From Amnibacterium kyonggiense (GTDB taxonomy: Bacteria; Actinomycetota; Actinomycetes; Actinomycetales; Microbacteriaceae): DNA of 64,000 bases. Positions 52,982 through 61,082 of this stretch are shown here, one piece after another (the stretch's first letter is position 1; each line of letters begins with the position of its first letter). The stretch covers positions 806,001 to 870,000 of the forward strand of contig NZ_SOAM01000001.1 of NCBI RefSeq assembly GCF_004364555.1, given 5' to 3'. Below the pieces are notes generated by a model. That model was not told where the DNA came from and did no database searches. It saw nothing but the letters and a program-made list of their open reading frames with translations. The position numbers and the translations under genes are program-made.

Positions 52982-53934
52982 GAGGCGTTCCTCTCGAAGC
53001 GGCGGGAGATCTGCAGCTGCAACGCGAGGATCATGCCGATGATGATCATGAACACCACACCGAGCGCGGAGGCCTGACCGTACTTCGCCTGCTCGATGCC
53101 GCTGGTGAGGATCGTGGACGTGATCGTGTTCGTAGCCAGCGCTGGGCCGCCACCGGTGAGGTTCTGCGGCAGCGCGTAGACGTTCAGCCCGTTGTTCATC
53201 AGCAGGAAGGTGCTGATGGTGATGGCCGGGGCCAGCAGCGGAAGGGTCAGGTAGAAGAACCGTTGCACTGCGTTGGATCCGTCGATCTTCGCGACCTCGT
53301 AGTAGTCGGTCGGGATCGACTGCAGGTAGGCCAGGTAGAGGATCGCGTGCCAGCCGGTGCTGGTCCACACGCCCACGAGGATCACGCAGACCTGCGCGAG
53401 GGTGATGTTGGCCAGCCACGGGATCGGGTCGAGGCCGAGGGTGGAGTGCAGCACCGTGTTCAGTGCTCCGCTCCCGAGGGGATTCAGGATGAAGTTCCAC
53501 ACCAGGCCCAGCACGGCGACTGACGGGATGGCGGGGAAGAAGAAGACGGCCCGGGCGAACCTGGTTCCGAACAGCTTCTGGTTCAGGAACACCGCCAGCG
53601 GAATCGCGAAGACGGTGATGAGCGCGGTGGAGGCGACCGCGTAGAGGACTGTGAATGCGAGGCCGCCGAGCAGAGCCGGGTTCGTGAACACCGCCGCGTA
53701 GTTCTTCAGCCCGACGAAGCGCACGTCGGGGTCGAGTCCCGACCAGTCCGTGAAGCTGTAGTACACCGATTCGGCGAAGGGGACCCCGAAGAGGACGATC
53801 ACTACCAGCCCGATCGGGATCAGGAAGGCTCGGATGCCGAGCGTCTCGCGGGCGCCTCCGATCGGTCGGCGCCGCTTGATGGCCCGCTGCACGCGCTGCG
53901 CGCGTGGAGCGAAGGTGGTCTGTTCCGCTGTCAT
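52978..53934 (-). CDS. Carbohydrate ABC transporter permease, MalF-type
   Basis: 318 residues from ATG 53934 with GAGGAACAGC upstream. TM1 GIRAFLIPIGLVVIVLFGVP; EAA-like loop TDYYEVAKIDGSNAVQRFFY; SFTDWSGLDPDVRFVGLKNY after TM1 is the usual MalF external loop. It forms the importer channel with its MalG partner. A strong hairpin separates it from the binding-protein gene. Confidence 0.94.
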   Translation of the reverse strand: MTAEQTTFAPRAQRVQRAIKRRRPIGGARETLGIRAFLIPIGLVVIVLFGVPFAESVYYSFTDWSGLDPDVRFVGLKNYAAVFTNPALLGGLAFTVLYAVASTALITVFAIPLAVFLNQKLFGTRFARAVFFFPAIPSVAVLGLVWNFILNPLGSGALNTVLHSTLGLDPIPWLANITLAQVCVILVGVWTSTGWHAILYLAYLQSIPTDYYEVAKIDGSNAVQRFFYLTLPLLAPAITISTFLLMNNGLNVYALPQNLTGGGPALATNTITSTILTSGIEQAKYGQASALGVVFMIIIGMILALQLQISRRFERNAS

Positions 53935-53956
53935 CTGCTGTTCCTCAGTGAGGAGG

Positions 53957-53995
53957 GGAGTGCGGGGACGTGAGAGCCTCACGCCCCCGCACTCC
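53957..53995 (-). terminator. Intercistronic hairpin after binding-protein gene
   Basis: GGAGTGCGGGG-A-CGTGAG pairs with CTCACG-C-CCCCGCACTCC around an AGC loop: 17 pairs with one A-C mismatch. It lies between the binding-protein stop and the permease ribosome site, a likely partial terminator or mRNA stabiliser. Confidence 0.85.
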
Positions 53996-54009
53996 GGTCT
54001 CGAACCGGA

Positions 54010-55266
54010 TTACTTGACGCTGTTCCATTCGGTGTCGAGCGCTTTCGCCATCTGGGCGCCGGTCTCCTGTCCGAGCTGCACCTTCTGCATGTTGGCGATC
54101 AGGGTCTGGTCCAGCGGTGCGGAGTTCGTTCCGGGCCACGCCTGCCAGGTGCACCAGACGTTGCCGGCGACGACGTCCTTATACATGGTCTGCAGGGCCG
54201 GGTCGAGGTCCTGCTTGTAGTTGCTCGTCGTCATGATCGAGCCGGTCTCAGCGGCATACATCGAGACGCCCTTCTCGCTGGCGAGGAAGTTCACGAACTT
54301 CTGCGCGCCCACCGGGTTCTTCGCCTTCGAGTTGATCGCGTAGGGCGGAGACGCCGCACCCGCCCAGTACGGGGCGCCGTCCTCACTCGGGATCGGCCAG
54401 AAGTTCAGCTTCGTCCCTGACGGGAGCGCCTTCCTCGACGGTGCGACCTGCCACGCACCGGTGGTGATCATCGCGACCTTCTGCTGGTCGAACTCGGTCA
54501 CGATCTGCGGCCCGGTCAGGCCGGCCGCCGACTTGTTCACGAGTCCCGAGGTGTACAGCTGCGACCAGGTCTCCAGCGGCTTCGTCCACGACGCGGCGAA
54601 GGTGGTCTTCCCGTTGTAGATGTTCGCGTCCATGTTCCCGCCGGAGGTCGCATCCGCGCGCCCGATCAAGCCCATGATCGTCGTCGTCGTACCGTCGCCG
54701 GCCTCCTGCAGACCGGTGATGCCCGCGGCCTTGAACTTCTTCAGATCCGTCAGCAGCTCGCTCCAGGTCTGCGGAGCGCTCGTGATCCCGGCCTTCGCAG
54801 CGAGGGTCTCGTTCACGAGGAAGCCGCCACCCCAGGTCGCGGTCGAGATGCCGTACACCTTGCCGTTGTAGGTGTTCATCTTCGTCCCGAAGGGGGATTG
54901 CACCTTCGCCGCGGTCGTGCCGGTCAGGTCCTTGACGTAACCACCGCCGATCTGCTCCTTGTGGTTGCCGAGGATGAACACGTCCGCCGCGTTGCGCGCA
55001 AGGAGGCGCTTCTGGAGCGTGTTGACGTACTCGTCGACTGGCGGAGCGTAGGACATGTCGACCTTGATGCCCGGGTTCTCCTTCTCGAATTCGGCCACCA
55101 GGGGCTTCATCGTGGCGAGGGCGTCCCAGGAGAAGAACGTGACAGTGCCCTTGCCGCCGGAGTCGCCGCTGGGGGAGCCGGCGGTCGAGCTGCAGGCCGA
55201 GACGCCGACGAGCAGTGCGGCCGCGATCGCGGCCGCGCCGACGCGTCGGCTGACCGGCGTCCGCAT
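54010..55266 (-). CDS. Sugar ABC transporter substrate-binding lipoprotein
   Basis: 418 residues from ATG 55266 (GGAGG nine bases upstream); ATG 55305 would lengthen the signal peptide and overlap the GH43 gene. The signal ends with lipobox VSACSS. The mature protein is a family 1 solute-binding protein (VAEFEKENPGIKVDMSYAPP, RNAADVFILGNH, MITTGAWQVAPS, AGAASPPYAINSKAKNP). Externally anchored; delivers arabinan/xylan-type oligosaccharides to the permeases (substrate inferred from neighbours). Confidence 0.94.
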   Translation of the reverse strand: MRTPVSRRVGAAAIAAALLVGVSACSSTAGSPSGDSGGKGTVTFFSWDALATMKPLVAEFEKENPGIKVDMSYAPPVDEYVNTLQKRLLARNAADVFILGNHKEQIGGGYVKDLTGTTAAKVQSPFGTKMNTYNGKVYGISTATWGGGFLVNETLAAKAGITSAPQTWSELLTDLKKFKAAGITGLQEAGDGTTTTIMGLIGRADATSGGNMDANIYNGKTTFAASWTKPLETWSQLYTSGLVNKSAAGLTGPQIVTEFDQQKVAMITTGAWQVAPSRKALPSGTKLNFWPIPSEDGAPYWAGAASPPYAINSKAKNPVGAQKFVNFLASEKGVSMYAAETGSIMTTSNYKQDLDPALQTMYKDVVAGNVWCTWQAWPGTNSAPLDQTLIANMQKVQLGQETGAQMAKALDTEWNSVK

Positions 55267-55291
55267 GATGCGGCCTCCGGAGGCCGAGAGG

Positions 55292-56227
55292 TTACGAAGC
55301 GACATTGCTTGCCTTTCTGTGGTGGTGCGTAAGGGGAAGGGACAGAGAGTCCCGGGCAGGGAGGACTGGTTGCAGCAGTCCTCCGGGCAGGTGGACGAGG
55401 CGGTCGAAGACGATCTCGCGTCGATAGCCGTCGCCGGACGGGATGGCCCACCGGTGGTAGGCGATCACCCACTCGTCCGAATCGGGCAGCTGGAGCACGG
55501 CGTGGTGACCGGTAGCGAACACACCAATCTCGGGGCGCTTCTGCAGCAGCACTCCACGGTCGACCCAAGGACCGAGTGGAGTCGGGCCGGTCGCGTACCG
55601 CACGTGGTAGTCCTCGCTCCGGGTGTCGTCGACCGACCAGGAGAGGTAATACACGTCGCCCCGCCGGTGCACCCACGCGGCCTCGCGGAAATCGGTGGGA
55701 ACGAAGTCGACCACCGCTCCCGGATCGAAGGACATGAGGTCGTCGTACAACTGCACGCCGTGCGCGACCCCATTCCCCCAGTAGAGGAACACTCGGTCGC
55801 CATCGACGAAGACCGCCGGGTCGATCGCGCGGCCCGCGAAGTCGCCGTGCGCGACAAGCGGCCGGCCCAAGTCGTTGAAGGGGCCGAAGGGGGAGTCTGC
55901 GACGGCGACGCCGATGTTCGACTCCGCGGTGAAGTACAGGTAGAACCGTCCGTCACGCTGCAGCGCTGCCGGTGCCCAGGCGTGCCGAGCGGCCCACCCG
56001 ACGTCTTCTTGGAGGCGGAGCACCTCGCCGCCGGCGGTCCACGACACCAAATCATCCGAGGACCACACCGAGAACGACGTCGCGTCCCACTCCGGCGAAC
56101 CGTCCGAGGTTGGGTACAGGTAGTACCGGCCCTCCCACACGAGCAGCGACGGATCAGCGAGCAGGTCCGGCACAGGAGACGGGGAAGCGAACTCGTCCGG
56201 AATCGGCCGCGGCAGCAGCTCGGTCAT
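55292..56227 (-). CDS. Glycoside hydrolase family 43 enzyme
   Basis: 311 residues from ATG 56227 (GGGAGCT upstream). PDLLADPSLLVWEGRYYLYP (base Asp), HAWAPAALQRDGRFYLYFTA, GRAIDPAVFVDGDRVFLYWG (transition-state Asp) and DFREAAWVHRRGDVYYLSWS (acid Glu) give the complete GH43 active site; ATGHHAVLQLPD supplies the His. No signal peptide, so it acts inside the cell. It is the first gene of the minus-strand ABC operon, behind the 56305 operator. Confidence 0.93.
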   Translation of the reverse strand: MTELLPRPIPDEFASPSPVPDLLADPSLLVWEGRYYLYPTSDGSPEWDATSFSVWSSDDLVSWTAGGEVLRLQEDVGWAARHAWAPAALQRDGRFYLYFTAESNIGVAVADSPFGPFNDLGRPLVAHGDFAGRAIDPAVFVDGDRVFLYWGNGVAHGVQLYDDLMSFDPGAVVDFVPTDFREAAWVHRRGDVYYLSWSVDDTRSEDYHVRYATGPTPLGPWVDRGVLLQKRPEIGVFATGHHAVLQLPDSDEWVIAYHRWAIPSGDGYRREIVFDRLVHLPGGLLQPVLPARDSLSLPLTHHHRKASNVAS

Positions 56228-56304
56228 GCTGAGCTCCCACGAGCAGCGGCGCTTGCAGACATCAGTCCTCCTTGACCGCCTGGAGGACATCCGTCCTTGG
56301 CGAG

Positions 56305-56318
56305 ATGTATCGTTACAT
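56305..56318. promoter_or_regulatory. LacI-type operator, GH43/ABC operon
   Basis: ATGTATCGTTACAT has perfect ATGTA/TACAT arms and lies 78 bp upstream of the GH43 start. Same TGTATCG-N-TACA core as 48175. Confidence 0.78.
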
Positions 56319-56664
56319 ATGGTGTTGGCTCGAGCAAGCGAGCGTTACCCAACTGTGCTCAATCGGGCCTCTCGGGCCGATGTGGACGTAGAAGTCAGGC
56401 CCGTGCTGGGTCCCGGCAAGCACTGCGGGCTGCAGGGTCTCGCACTGAGGGACCTTCGCTCTCACCTTTGAGAGTCGGTGCTGTATCGCTACATGCCAGG
56501 CATGCGGTGGCCGCGCTGCATCGAGCACGCGCTCGTGACCGGCCTCCCGACGAGCCCGCCGCGGATTACCCAGTTCGCTATGAGCGCCCCATCCCCAGGT
56601 GATTGAAGTGCCGCGAGCACTTCATCCTCCCTGGGCGTGCTTCGCCCTCGATCTGTTCGTGGGC
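56319..56664. other. Non-coding stretch with second LacI-type operator
   Basis: CTGTATCGCTACAT at 56481-56494 is a third operator copy, 176 bp farther out. A short hairpin TGAAGTGC-CGCGA-GCACTTCA lies at 56604-56624. No gene seen up to the GNAT remnant. Confidence 0.55.
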
Positions 56665-56841
56665 TCGCCAGCCGTCCCATTCGGCGATGACAGTCCCCAC
56701 AAGGTTCTGCTCAATCTCGGCGATGAAGGTCGCATCGCGCTCGAGGAAACGACGGGTGGCCTGGGTTGAGTCGGTCGGGCGGGAGTCGGTCTTCCCAGCG
56801 GTGCTCCAGATCGCCATCAGCGACCAGACGTCTTCGAGTGA
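56665..56841 (-). pseudogene. N-terminal fragment of a GNAT acetyltransferase
   Basis: A minus-strand frame reads VWSLMAIWSTAGKTDSRPTD, then ATRRFLERDATFIAEIEQN and VGTVIAEWDGWR. This is the first half of the GNAT fold with the conserved GTV-x-x-x-x-DG step. The acetyl-CoA-binding second half is missing; the frame continues with unrelated sequence. No start codon is obvious upstream. The 24-bp repeat at 56895 lies 54 bp beyond its upstream (N-terminal) side. Confidence 0.55.
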
Positions 56842-56894
56842 GCGGCGTGAAGCGAGACGTTCCGCACCGGACGAGTGTCCGCGATACGGATGAT

Positions 56895-56918
56895 GTCTCG
56901 CGAGCAGGGAAGTGAGAC
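56895..56918 (+). repeat. 24-bp GTCTC/GAGAC dispersed repeat (near-consensus)
   Basis: GTCTCGCGAGCAGGGAAG followed by TGAGAC; the best match to consensus. It begins duplicated segment B. Confidence 0.93.
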
Positions 56919-57015
56919 ATTTCACGGGGGCGGACTGGTCTCGGCCGCGCCTCAAGCCGCGGGGCCCTGCCGTGAGATCCATGTGCTGATGCACTCGTTC
57001 CGCCAGGATGGCCGC

Positions 57016-57405
57016 ATGCGGCTTCCTCGCCCACCGATCTTCCTGTTGGACGGCCACGACTTGTCGGTCTATGACTCGGTCGATGCAGCGTGCCGCGATC
57101 TAGAGATCTACGACGTCCAGGATCAAAATATCGAGTCGTTCGACTCTGACGGGTTCCCCATGCAGTGGCAGGCATTGGGTTACCGCGTTGTAGGTGGCAT
57201 CTTGATCGAGGGTCGAACCTCGATGGCAGACGCTGTCTTGGGACGGGTTCGGAGTTATGCCCGCGGCCTGGGTCCTGCTGCTCTGAGTCCGACCGATGTC
57301 GAGACAGCGGATCTTGCGACCTTAGGTAACGCGCTGCTCGCGCATCGGCCCGAACCCCTTGGTCTGCGAGCCCTTCTGACGGAGCGGCTGCGCCGACGGA
57401 GGTGA
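57016..57405 (+). CDS. Small hypothetical protein, copy B
   Basis: About 129 residues from ATG 57016; upstream GTG 56983 and ATG 56989 are alternatives. Same sequence as copy A except three substitutions, including YRVVGGILIEGRTSMAD in place of the Leu form. No known domain. Bounded on both sides by 24-bp repeats. Confidence 0.75.
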   Translation: MRLPRPPIFLLDGHDLSVYDSVDAACRDLEIYDVQDQNIESFDSDGFPMQWQALGYRVVGGILIEGRTSMADAVLGRVRSYARGLGPAALSPTDVETADLATLGNALLAHRPEPLGLRALLTERLRRRR

Positions 57406-57469
57406 GTCCCGAGCGTTGAGGGCACCTCGAAGGGTGCAGCGGCAGCTCCTTGTTGCTGGGCAGCAACGC

Positions 57470-57518
57470 GTCTCACGCGGCGGGAGATAGCGACGTCTCA
57501 GGAGTTGGAAGCCGAGAC
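57470..57518 (+). repeat. Dispersed repeat, head-to-tail pair
   Basis: 57470-57494 (GTCTCACGCGGCGGG start) abuts 57495-57518 (GTCTCAGGAGTTGG start, GCCGAGAC end). Right border of duplicated segment B; 10 bp before the stop of the next, minus-strand gene. Confidence 0.88.
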
Positions 57519-57528
57519 GAGTCGTTGA

Positions 57529-57921
57529 CTACCGAAGCGCGAAGACTGCGCGCTCAAAGACTAGGTCAAAGCTTTGGTCGGAGAACTCGGGAAACTCCGC
57601 GTGGAACTCTGCCAAGGCATTCGAGCGGAACACGTCGTAGGCGGCGGCTGCTTCTGCTTGGGGCAGATGCTGGCGGGTCACTGCCCAGGATTCGTCGGCC
57701 CAGTCAAAGGCACGCGAGCGGAGAGCGCCCACGCGGCCTTCGACGGCTGCGAGGTCTGAATTTCCAACGCTTGGAAGAGCGCGGTGGTAATCGATTCGTA
57801 CGACGCCGGCGAACTGGTTGTGGTGCCAGAGGTGGACGATTGCGTCAGGCAGGGGTAGCGATCGGGCCGTGTCCACTGCCGTCTGTCGTCGTTCGTACGG
57901 ATCCGACTGAGGAAGCGTCAC
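57529..57921 (-). CDS. Hypothetical protein, 130 residues
   Basis: MTLPQSDPYERRQTAVDTAR, then IVHLWHHNQFAGVVRIDYHR, RAFDWADESWAVTRQHLPQA and FSDQSFDLVFERAVFALR. Soluble, mixed composition, no recognised domain. ATG at 57921. It forms a single-gene unit between tandem repeats. Confidence 0.7.
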   Translation of the reverse strand: MTLPQSDPYERRQTAVDTARSLPLPDAIVHLWHHNQFAGVVRIDYHRALPSVGNSDLAAVEGRVGALRSRAFDWADESWAVTRQHLPQAEAAAAYDVFRSNALAEFHAEFPEFSDQSFDLVFERAVFALR

Positions 57922-57987
57922 ACCGCAAGTCTAGAAGCGGGTCCAGTTCATGCTCGAGGGCCAGGAGGCGGGTCCTGAGTCCAGATT

Positions 57988-58059
57988 GCCTCGGGAGCAG
58001 ATGAGGGGCACGTCTCGTGACCAGGACAGTGGGACGTCTCGCGAGTGGACTATTGAGAC
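57988..58059 (+). repeat. Dispersed repeat, three head-to-tail copies
   Basis: Three exact 24-bp units: 57988-58011 (degenerate, GCCTCGGGAGCAG), 58012-58035 (GTCTCGTGACCAGG, GTGGGAC) and 58036-58059 (GTCTCGCGAGTGG, ATTGAGAC). It is the longest tandem in the window. Confidence 0.9.
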
Positions 58060-58101
58060 GCCGGCGGGACCGGGTTGTGCCCCATCCCGCCAGCGTTCTG
58101 G

Positions 58102-59298
58102 TTAGGCCGCTGAGCCTGCTTGCGGGCTGAGGGGTCTGTCGCTGCGCGGCCATCGGAGCCCCAGTAGTGCGATGCCGAGGGCTGTTGCGACGACGACGGC
58201 GAGTCCTGCACGAAGTCCTGCGGTCGTTGCGATGGTGCCGACGATGATCGGGCTGATGAGGAACGAGGTGTAGCCGACCGCTGTTGTGAAAGCGACTGCT
58301 TGCCCGGCATGATTTGGCGCGCTTCGCCCGGCGAGCGACAGCGCGGTGGGAACGACGGGACTGATCGCGAACCCGACCACGAGCATCCCGCCGATCGATC
58401 CCCATGTGCTCGTGGAGAGCAGCGCTGCCGTCATGCCGACAGCTGCGAGGAGACCCGCAGTGATCATCAGGGCGCGCGGCGGCACGCGTGCTTGTGCTCT
58501 ACTGCTGATCGTCCTTCCGAGGAACGACGCGAGATGAAAGAGCGCGATCCCGACCCCGCTGAGCAGTACACCGCTGTCCAGTGCCTGGCGCAGGAAGACC
58601 GCCACGAAGCCCTCGAGGGCTCCATCGCCGAAGAAGCAAATGAGTAGCAGCACTGCCGCGAACAGCACCGCAGGCGACGTGCGCACACTCCGGACAGGCT
58701 CCCGAGGCGCATCGGTCGTCGTGGTCCGGCGCACGGGCAGGCTCGCTCGGCTGCACACGATCGCGGTCGACGTGAACACGATGCCGAGCGCGAGGTAGAC
58801 CAGGCGGTAGTCGAGGCCGGCCGCCAGTACCAGGGCGGACGAGAGCGCCCCGAGCAGTGCGCCGAGGCTGAAGCCGGCTTGCAGGCCGGTCAGCGCTTGG
58901 GTGTCGTATGCGCTCTCGAAGTCGGAGCCGACTGCGTTGGCGCCGAGGTCGACGAAGCTGATCGCGAGGCCGTACAAGATGACCGCGGCGAGGACCTCGG
59001 GGAAGGTGCGGGCCGTGGCGAGGGCTGCGAACGCGAGACCAGTGACGCCAAAGCCGACGAGCAGGACTGTGCGTCGACCGAAGCGGTCTGCGATGCGCCC
59101 GCCAAGGAACAGGGTCACGATCCCGCCGGCGGCGGCACCGCTCAACGCGGTGCCGAGCTCGCCGGGATCGAGGTGGAGCGCGGCGGACAAGCTCCCGAGC
59201 TGAACAGCCCAGACCCCGACATGGAACCCGAGGATCAGGAAGAGGAACGAGGACAGGTGAAGATGGCGTCGCTGAGACGCCGAGTGGACGGCAGACAA
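58102..59298 (-). CDS. MFS transporter (12 TM)
   Basis: 398 residues. FLFLILGFHVGVWAVQLG (TM1), then the loop motif LFLGGRIADRFGRRTVLLVG (motif A) and VLLSGVGIALFHLASFLGR in the second half. Resembles YbjJ-like sugar/metabolite MFS proteins. Cytoplasmic membrane exporter or importer; substrate unknown. ATG at 59298. Alone in its unit with a divergent small membrane gene. Confidence 0.9.
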   Translation of the reverse strand: MSAVHSASQRRHLHLSSFLFLILGFHVGVWAVQLGSLSAALHLDPGELGTALSGAAAGGIVTLFLGGRIADRFGRRTVLLVGFGVTGLAFAALATARTFPEVLAAVILYGLAISFVDLGANAVGSDFESAYDTQALTGLQAGFSLGALLGALSSALVLAAGLDYRLVYLALGIVFTSTAIVCSRASLPVRRTTTTDAPREPVRSVRTSPAVLFAAVLLLICFFGDGALEGFVAVFLRQALDSGVLLSGVGIALFHLASFLGRTISSRAQARVPPRALMITAGLLAAVGMTAALLSTSTWGSIGGMLVVGFAISPVVPTALSLAGRSAPNHAGQAVAFTTAVGYTSFLISPIIVGTIATTAGLRAGLAVVVATALGIALLGLRWPRSDRPLSPQAGSAA

Positions 59299-59620
59299 GG
59301 AGAGCTCCCGGAGGTTGGAAGGATTCCGCGTTCCAGAAGCACGAGAGGGCCGACCGATCCGGTCAGCTCGAGCTCATCGTGCAGAGGTCAGGAACGCGCG
59401 GGCGAGACCCGCGCGCGCGTTCCTCCACCCTCGCCGAGCTCGCCCGACTCCTGCCTGCTCACGGTCACACCATAACGACCACTCGCCTCCAGCGGCGCGA
59501 GCCTCGACCCATGCCCCGCATTCTCACAATCAGGAGAGTAAGGCGGCTGGCGGGCGGGTGTCGGAAAGACCAGGGGTTCCATCGCTAGCGCCTATCCGCG
59601 GGCCGCGGGATATTGGCCCC

Positions 59621-59887
59621 ATGCTGCCGATGTTGACCTCGACTGCCGACGAATCGCTCCTGCTGCCGACCGGGCTCGATGTGGCTTGGTGGGCGTTCGC
59701 AGTTGCCGTGGCGGCGACCAGCCTTGCCGCGCTCATTCGCGTCGCGAGGTCATCGGAGTTGACCGCGCTTGCGCGGGTCTTTTGGACCGTGCTGATTCTC
59801 CTGACGCCACCCCTCGGTCCCATCGCCGCGCTCGTCGTGGTGCGTTCAAGAAGATCGACCCTGCACAATCGCCAGGTCGCGTCGTAG
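59621..59887 (+). CDS. Small two-helix membrane protein
   Basis: 88 residues from ATG 59621. Two hydrophobic segments (VAWWAFAVAVAATSLAALIR and VFWTVLILLTPPLGPIAALV) with a short loop, resembling the PLD-nuclease N-terminal membrane domain (PLDc_N). No nuclease part follows. It ends 9 bp before a repeat. Confidence 0.7.
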   Translation: MLPMLTSTADESLLLPTGLDVAWWAFAVAVAATSLAALIRVARSSELTALARVFWTVLILLTPPLGPIAALVVVRSRRSTLHNRQVAS

Positions 59888-59896
59888 TCGAGCCAA

Positions 59897-59920
59897 GTCT
59901 CACGAGCAGGCTTCTGAGAC
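59897..59920 (+). repeat. 24-bp GTCTC/GAGAC dispersed repeat
   Basis: GTCTCACGAGCAGG start, TCTGAGAC end; both arms perfect. Between convergent genes. Confidence 0.9.
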
Positions 59921-59922
59921 CG

Positions 59923-60228
59923 TCAGGTGGCCGCGTTGCCCCGTGTCGGTAGCTGCTGCTCCGTCTTGCGTAGGAGTGCGATCTGGGTGGCCACGGCTTC
60001 GACGTCGACCTGTTCGTCGGTCTTGACGCGCAGCACTGGCAGGCCGCTCATTGGTCTTGCGTCTGTCGCGAGCGACCACCACTCGTCGAGCCGGGAGTCA
60101 TCGGCGTGCGCGCGGTGGCGGGGGCGTGTCCTGTATCGCTCGAATGCGGCGTCGAGTGCGATGTCGCACCAGATCTCGACGCCTCGAGGGTTGCCGAGTG
60201 CGTTCGGGCCGCGCTCGACGTAAGGCAT
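59923..60228 (-). pseudogene. C-terminal half of an AAA-type small-molecule kinase
   Basis: The 101-residue frame (GVEIWCDIALDAAFERYRTR, then DEWWSLATDARPMSGLPVLR, KTDEQVDVEAVATQIALL) resembles the C-terminal half of P-loop AAA_33/chloramphenicol-phosphotransferase-like kinases. The Walker A half is absent. The remaining frame starts 15 bp from the tandem repeat at 60243, so the gene seems cut at the repeat. A short product from ATG 60228 is possible but could not bind ATP. Confidence 0.6.
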
Positions 60229-60242
60229 CGCCCGATCGACGC

Positions 60243-60290
60243 GTCTCGCGAGCAGGCGAGTGGGACGTCTCGCAGGCAGGGACTTGAGAC
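60243..60290 (+). repeat. Dispersed repeat, exact head-to-tail pair
   Basis: 60243-60266 (GTCTCGCGAGCAGG start, GTGGGAC end) abuts 60267-60290 (GTCTCGCAGGCAGGG start, CTTGAGAC end). Confidence 0.93.
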
Positions 60291-60302
60291 GGCCTGCAGT
60301 CC

Positions 60303-61082
60303 TTACTGGGGTATGTCCTGTGCCAGTGGCATGCGACCGTGAGCGGGGCCCATCTCGACGTAGGCGCCTTGAAGTCGCTGCACCTTTACGAGACGACCGA
60401 AGGCGCGGGCGAAGGCGGCTTCGGTAGCTTTGGGAGCGGACGCCTTCACGGCGACGGTCACTGTTGCGGTCTTGACGTCGACGCCACTGCCGAGCACGCT
60501 TCGCTTCTCGGGAGCGATGCGGTCGAGTGAGGCTTGTGTGGCTAGTAACTGTCGATTGGTCGCCGGCTGACAGACGTAGGTGATCCTCGGTCCAGGCACG
60601 GTTCTAACCGCCGTGGCTGCGGCATGTGCGCGGTCCCAGGTCGGGCCGTAGACGCCAACAAAGACAGTGCCGTGCTCGACCCAGGCTCCTTCGAATCCGC
60701 TTTGCTGCTTGATCGCTTGCACTGCGCTATTCACGCGTGCGGGGAGCGGCCCTATCGCGTCGAACGCGCTCCCGGGGATGTCGCTCAACACCTCCTGAGG
60801 GGCACTGCAGGCCGGTCGCGGGGCTGACAGGTACACAGCTGAGCCGCCGGTTGCGAGGAGGGCGATCGTGGCGGTGAGCGCGACGATGCGTGGCCGACTG
60901 CTTGTTCCCGCGCGCAGCCGCACTGCTGCGACGAGCAGGCCGGTCGCGTATTTCGATGAGCTCATTCCATATCCCTCGACTGCGTTCAGATCGGCGGCCC
61001 ACTGCTCTCTCAGTTGACCTCGACATGCAGCTGGGGAAATCTGCACCGCAACCGTCGTCAGGACTTGCACGAGTCTGGTCAC
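60303..61082 (-). CDS. Membrane protein coupled to PadR regulator
   Basis: 259 residues. The N-terminal cytosolic part (CRGQLREQWAADLNAVEGYG, SSKYATGLLVAAVRLRAG) recalls the short prefix found in permeases or DUF proteins next to PadR regulators. One membrane helix follows (IVALTATIALLATGGSAVYL), then an outer domain with a predicted Cys (PRPACSAPQ). ATG at 61082 overlaps the PadR stop (ATGA). Function unknown; probably PadR-controlled. Confidence 0.72.
   Translation of the reverse strand: MTRLVQVLTTVAVQISPAACRGQLREQWAADLNAVEGYGMSSSKYATGLLVAAVRLRAGTSSRPRIVALTATIALLATGGSAVYLSAPRPACSAPQEVLSDIPGSAFDAIGPLPARVNSAVQAIKQQSGFEGAWVEHGTVFVGVYGPTWDRAHAAATAVRTVPGPRITYVCQPATNRQLLATQASLDRIAPEKRSVLGSGVDVKTATVTVAVKASAPKATEAAFARAFGRLVKVQRLQGAYVEMGPAHGRMPLAQDIPQ

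Larger units (their letters stand above)
56895..57485 (+). repeat. Duplicated segment B (partner 44145-44733)
   Basis: Second copy of the 590-bp segment, 12.75 kb from copy A and in the same orientation. Recombination between the copies would remove the GH43 cluster. Confidence 0.9.
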
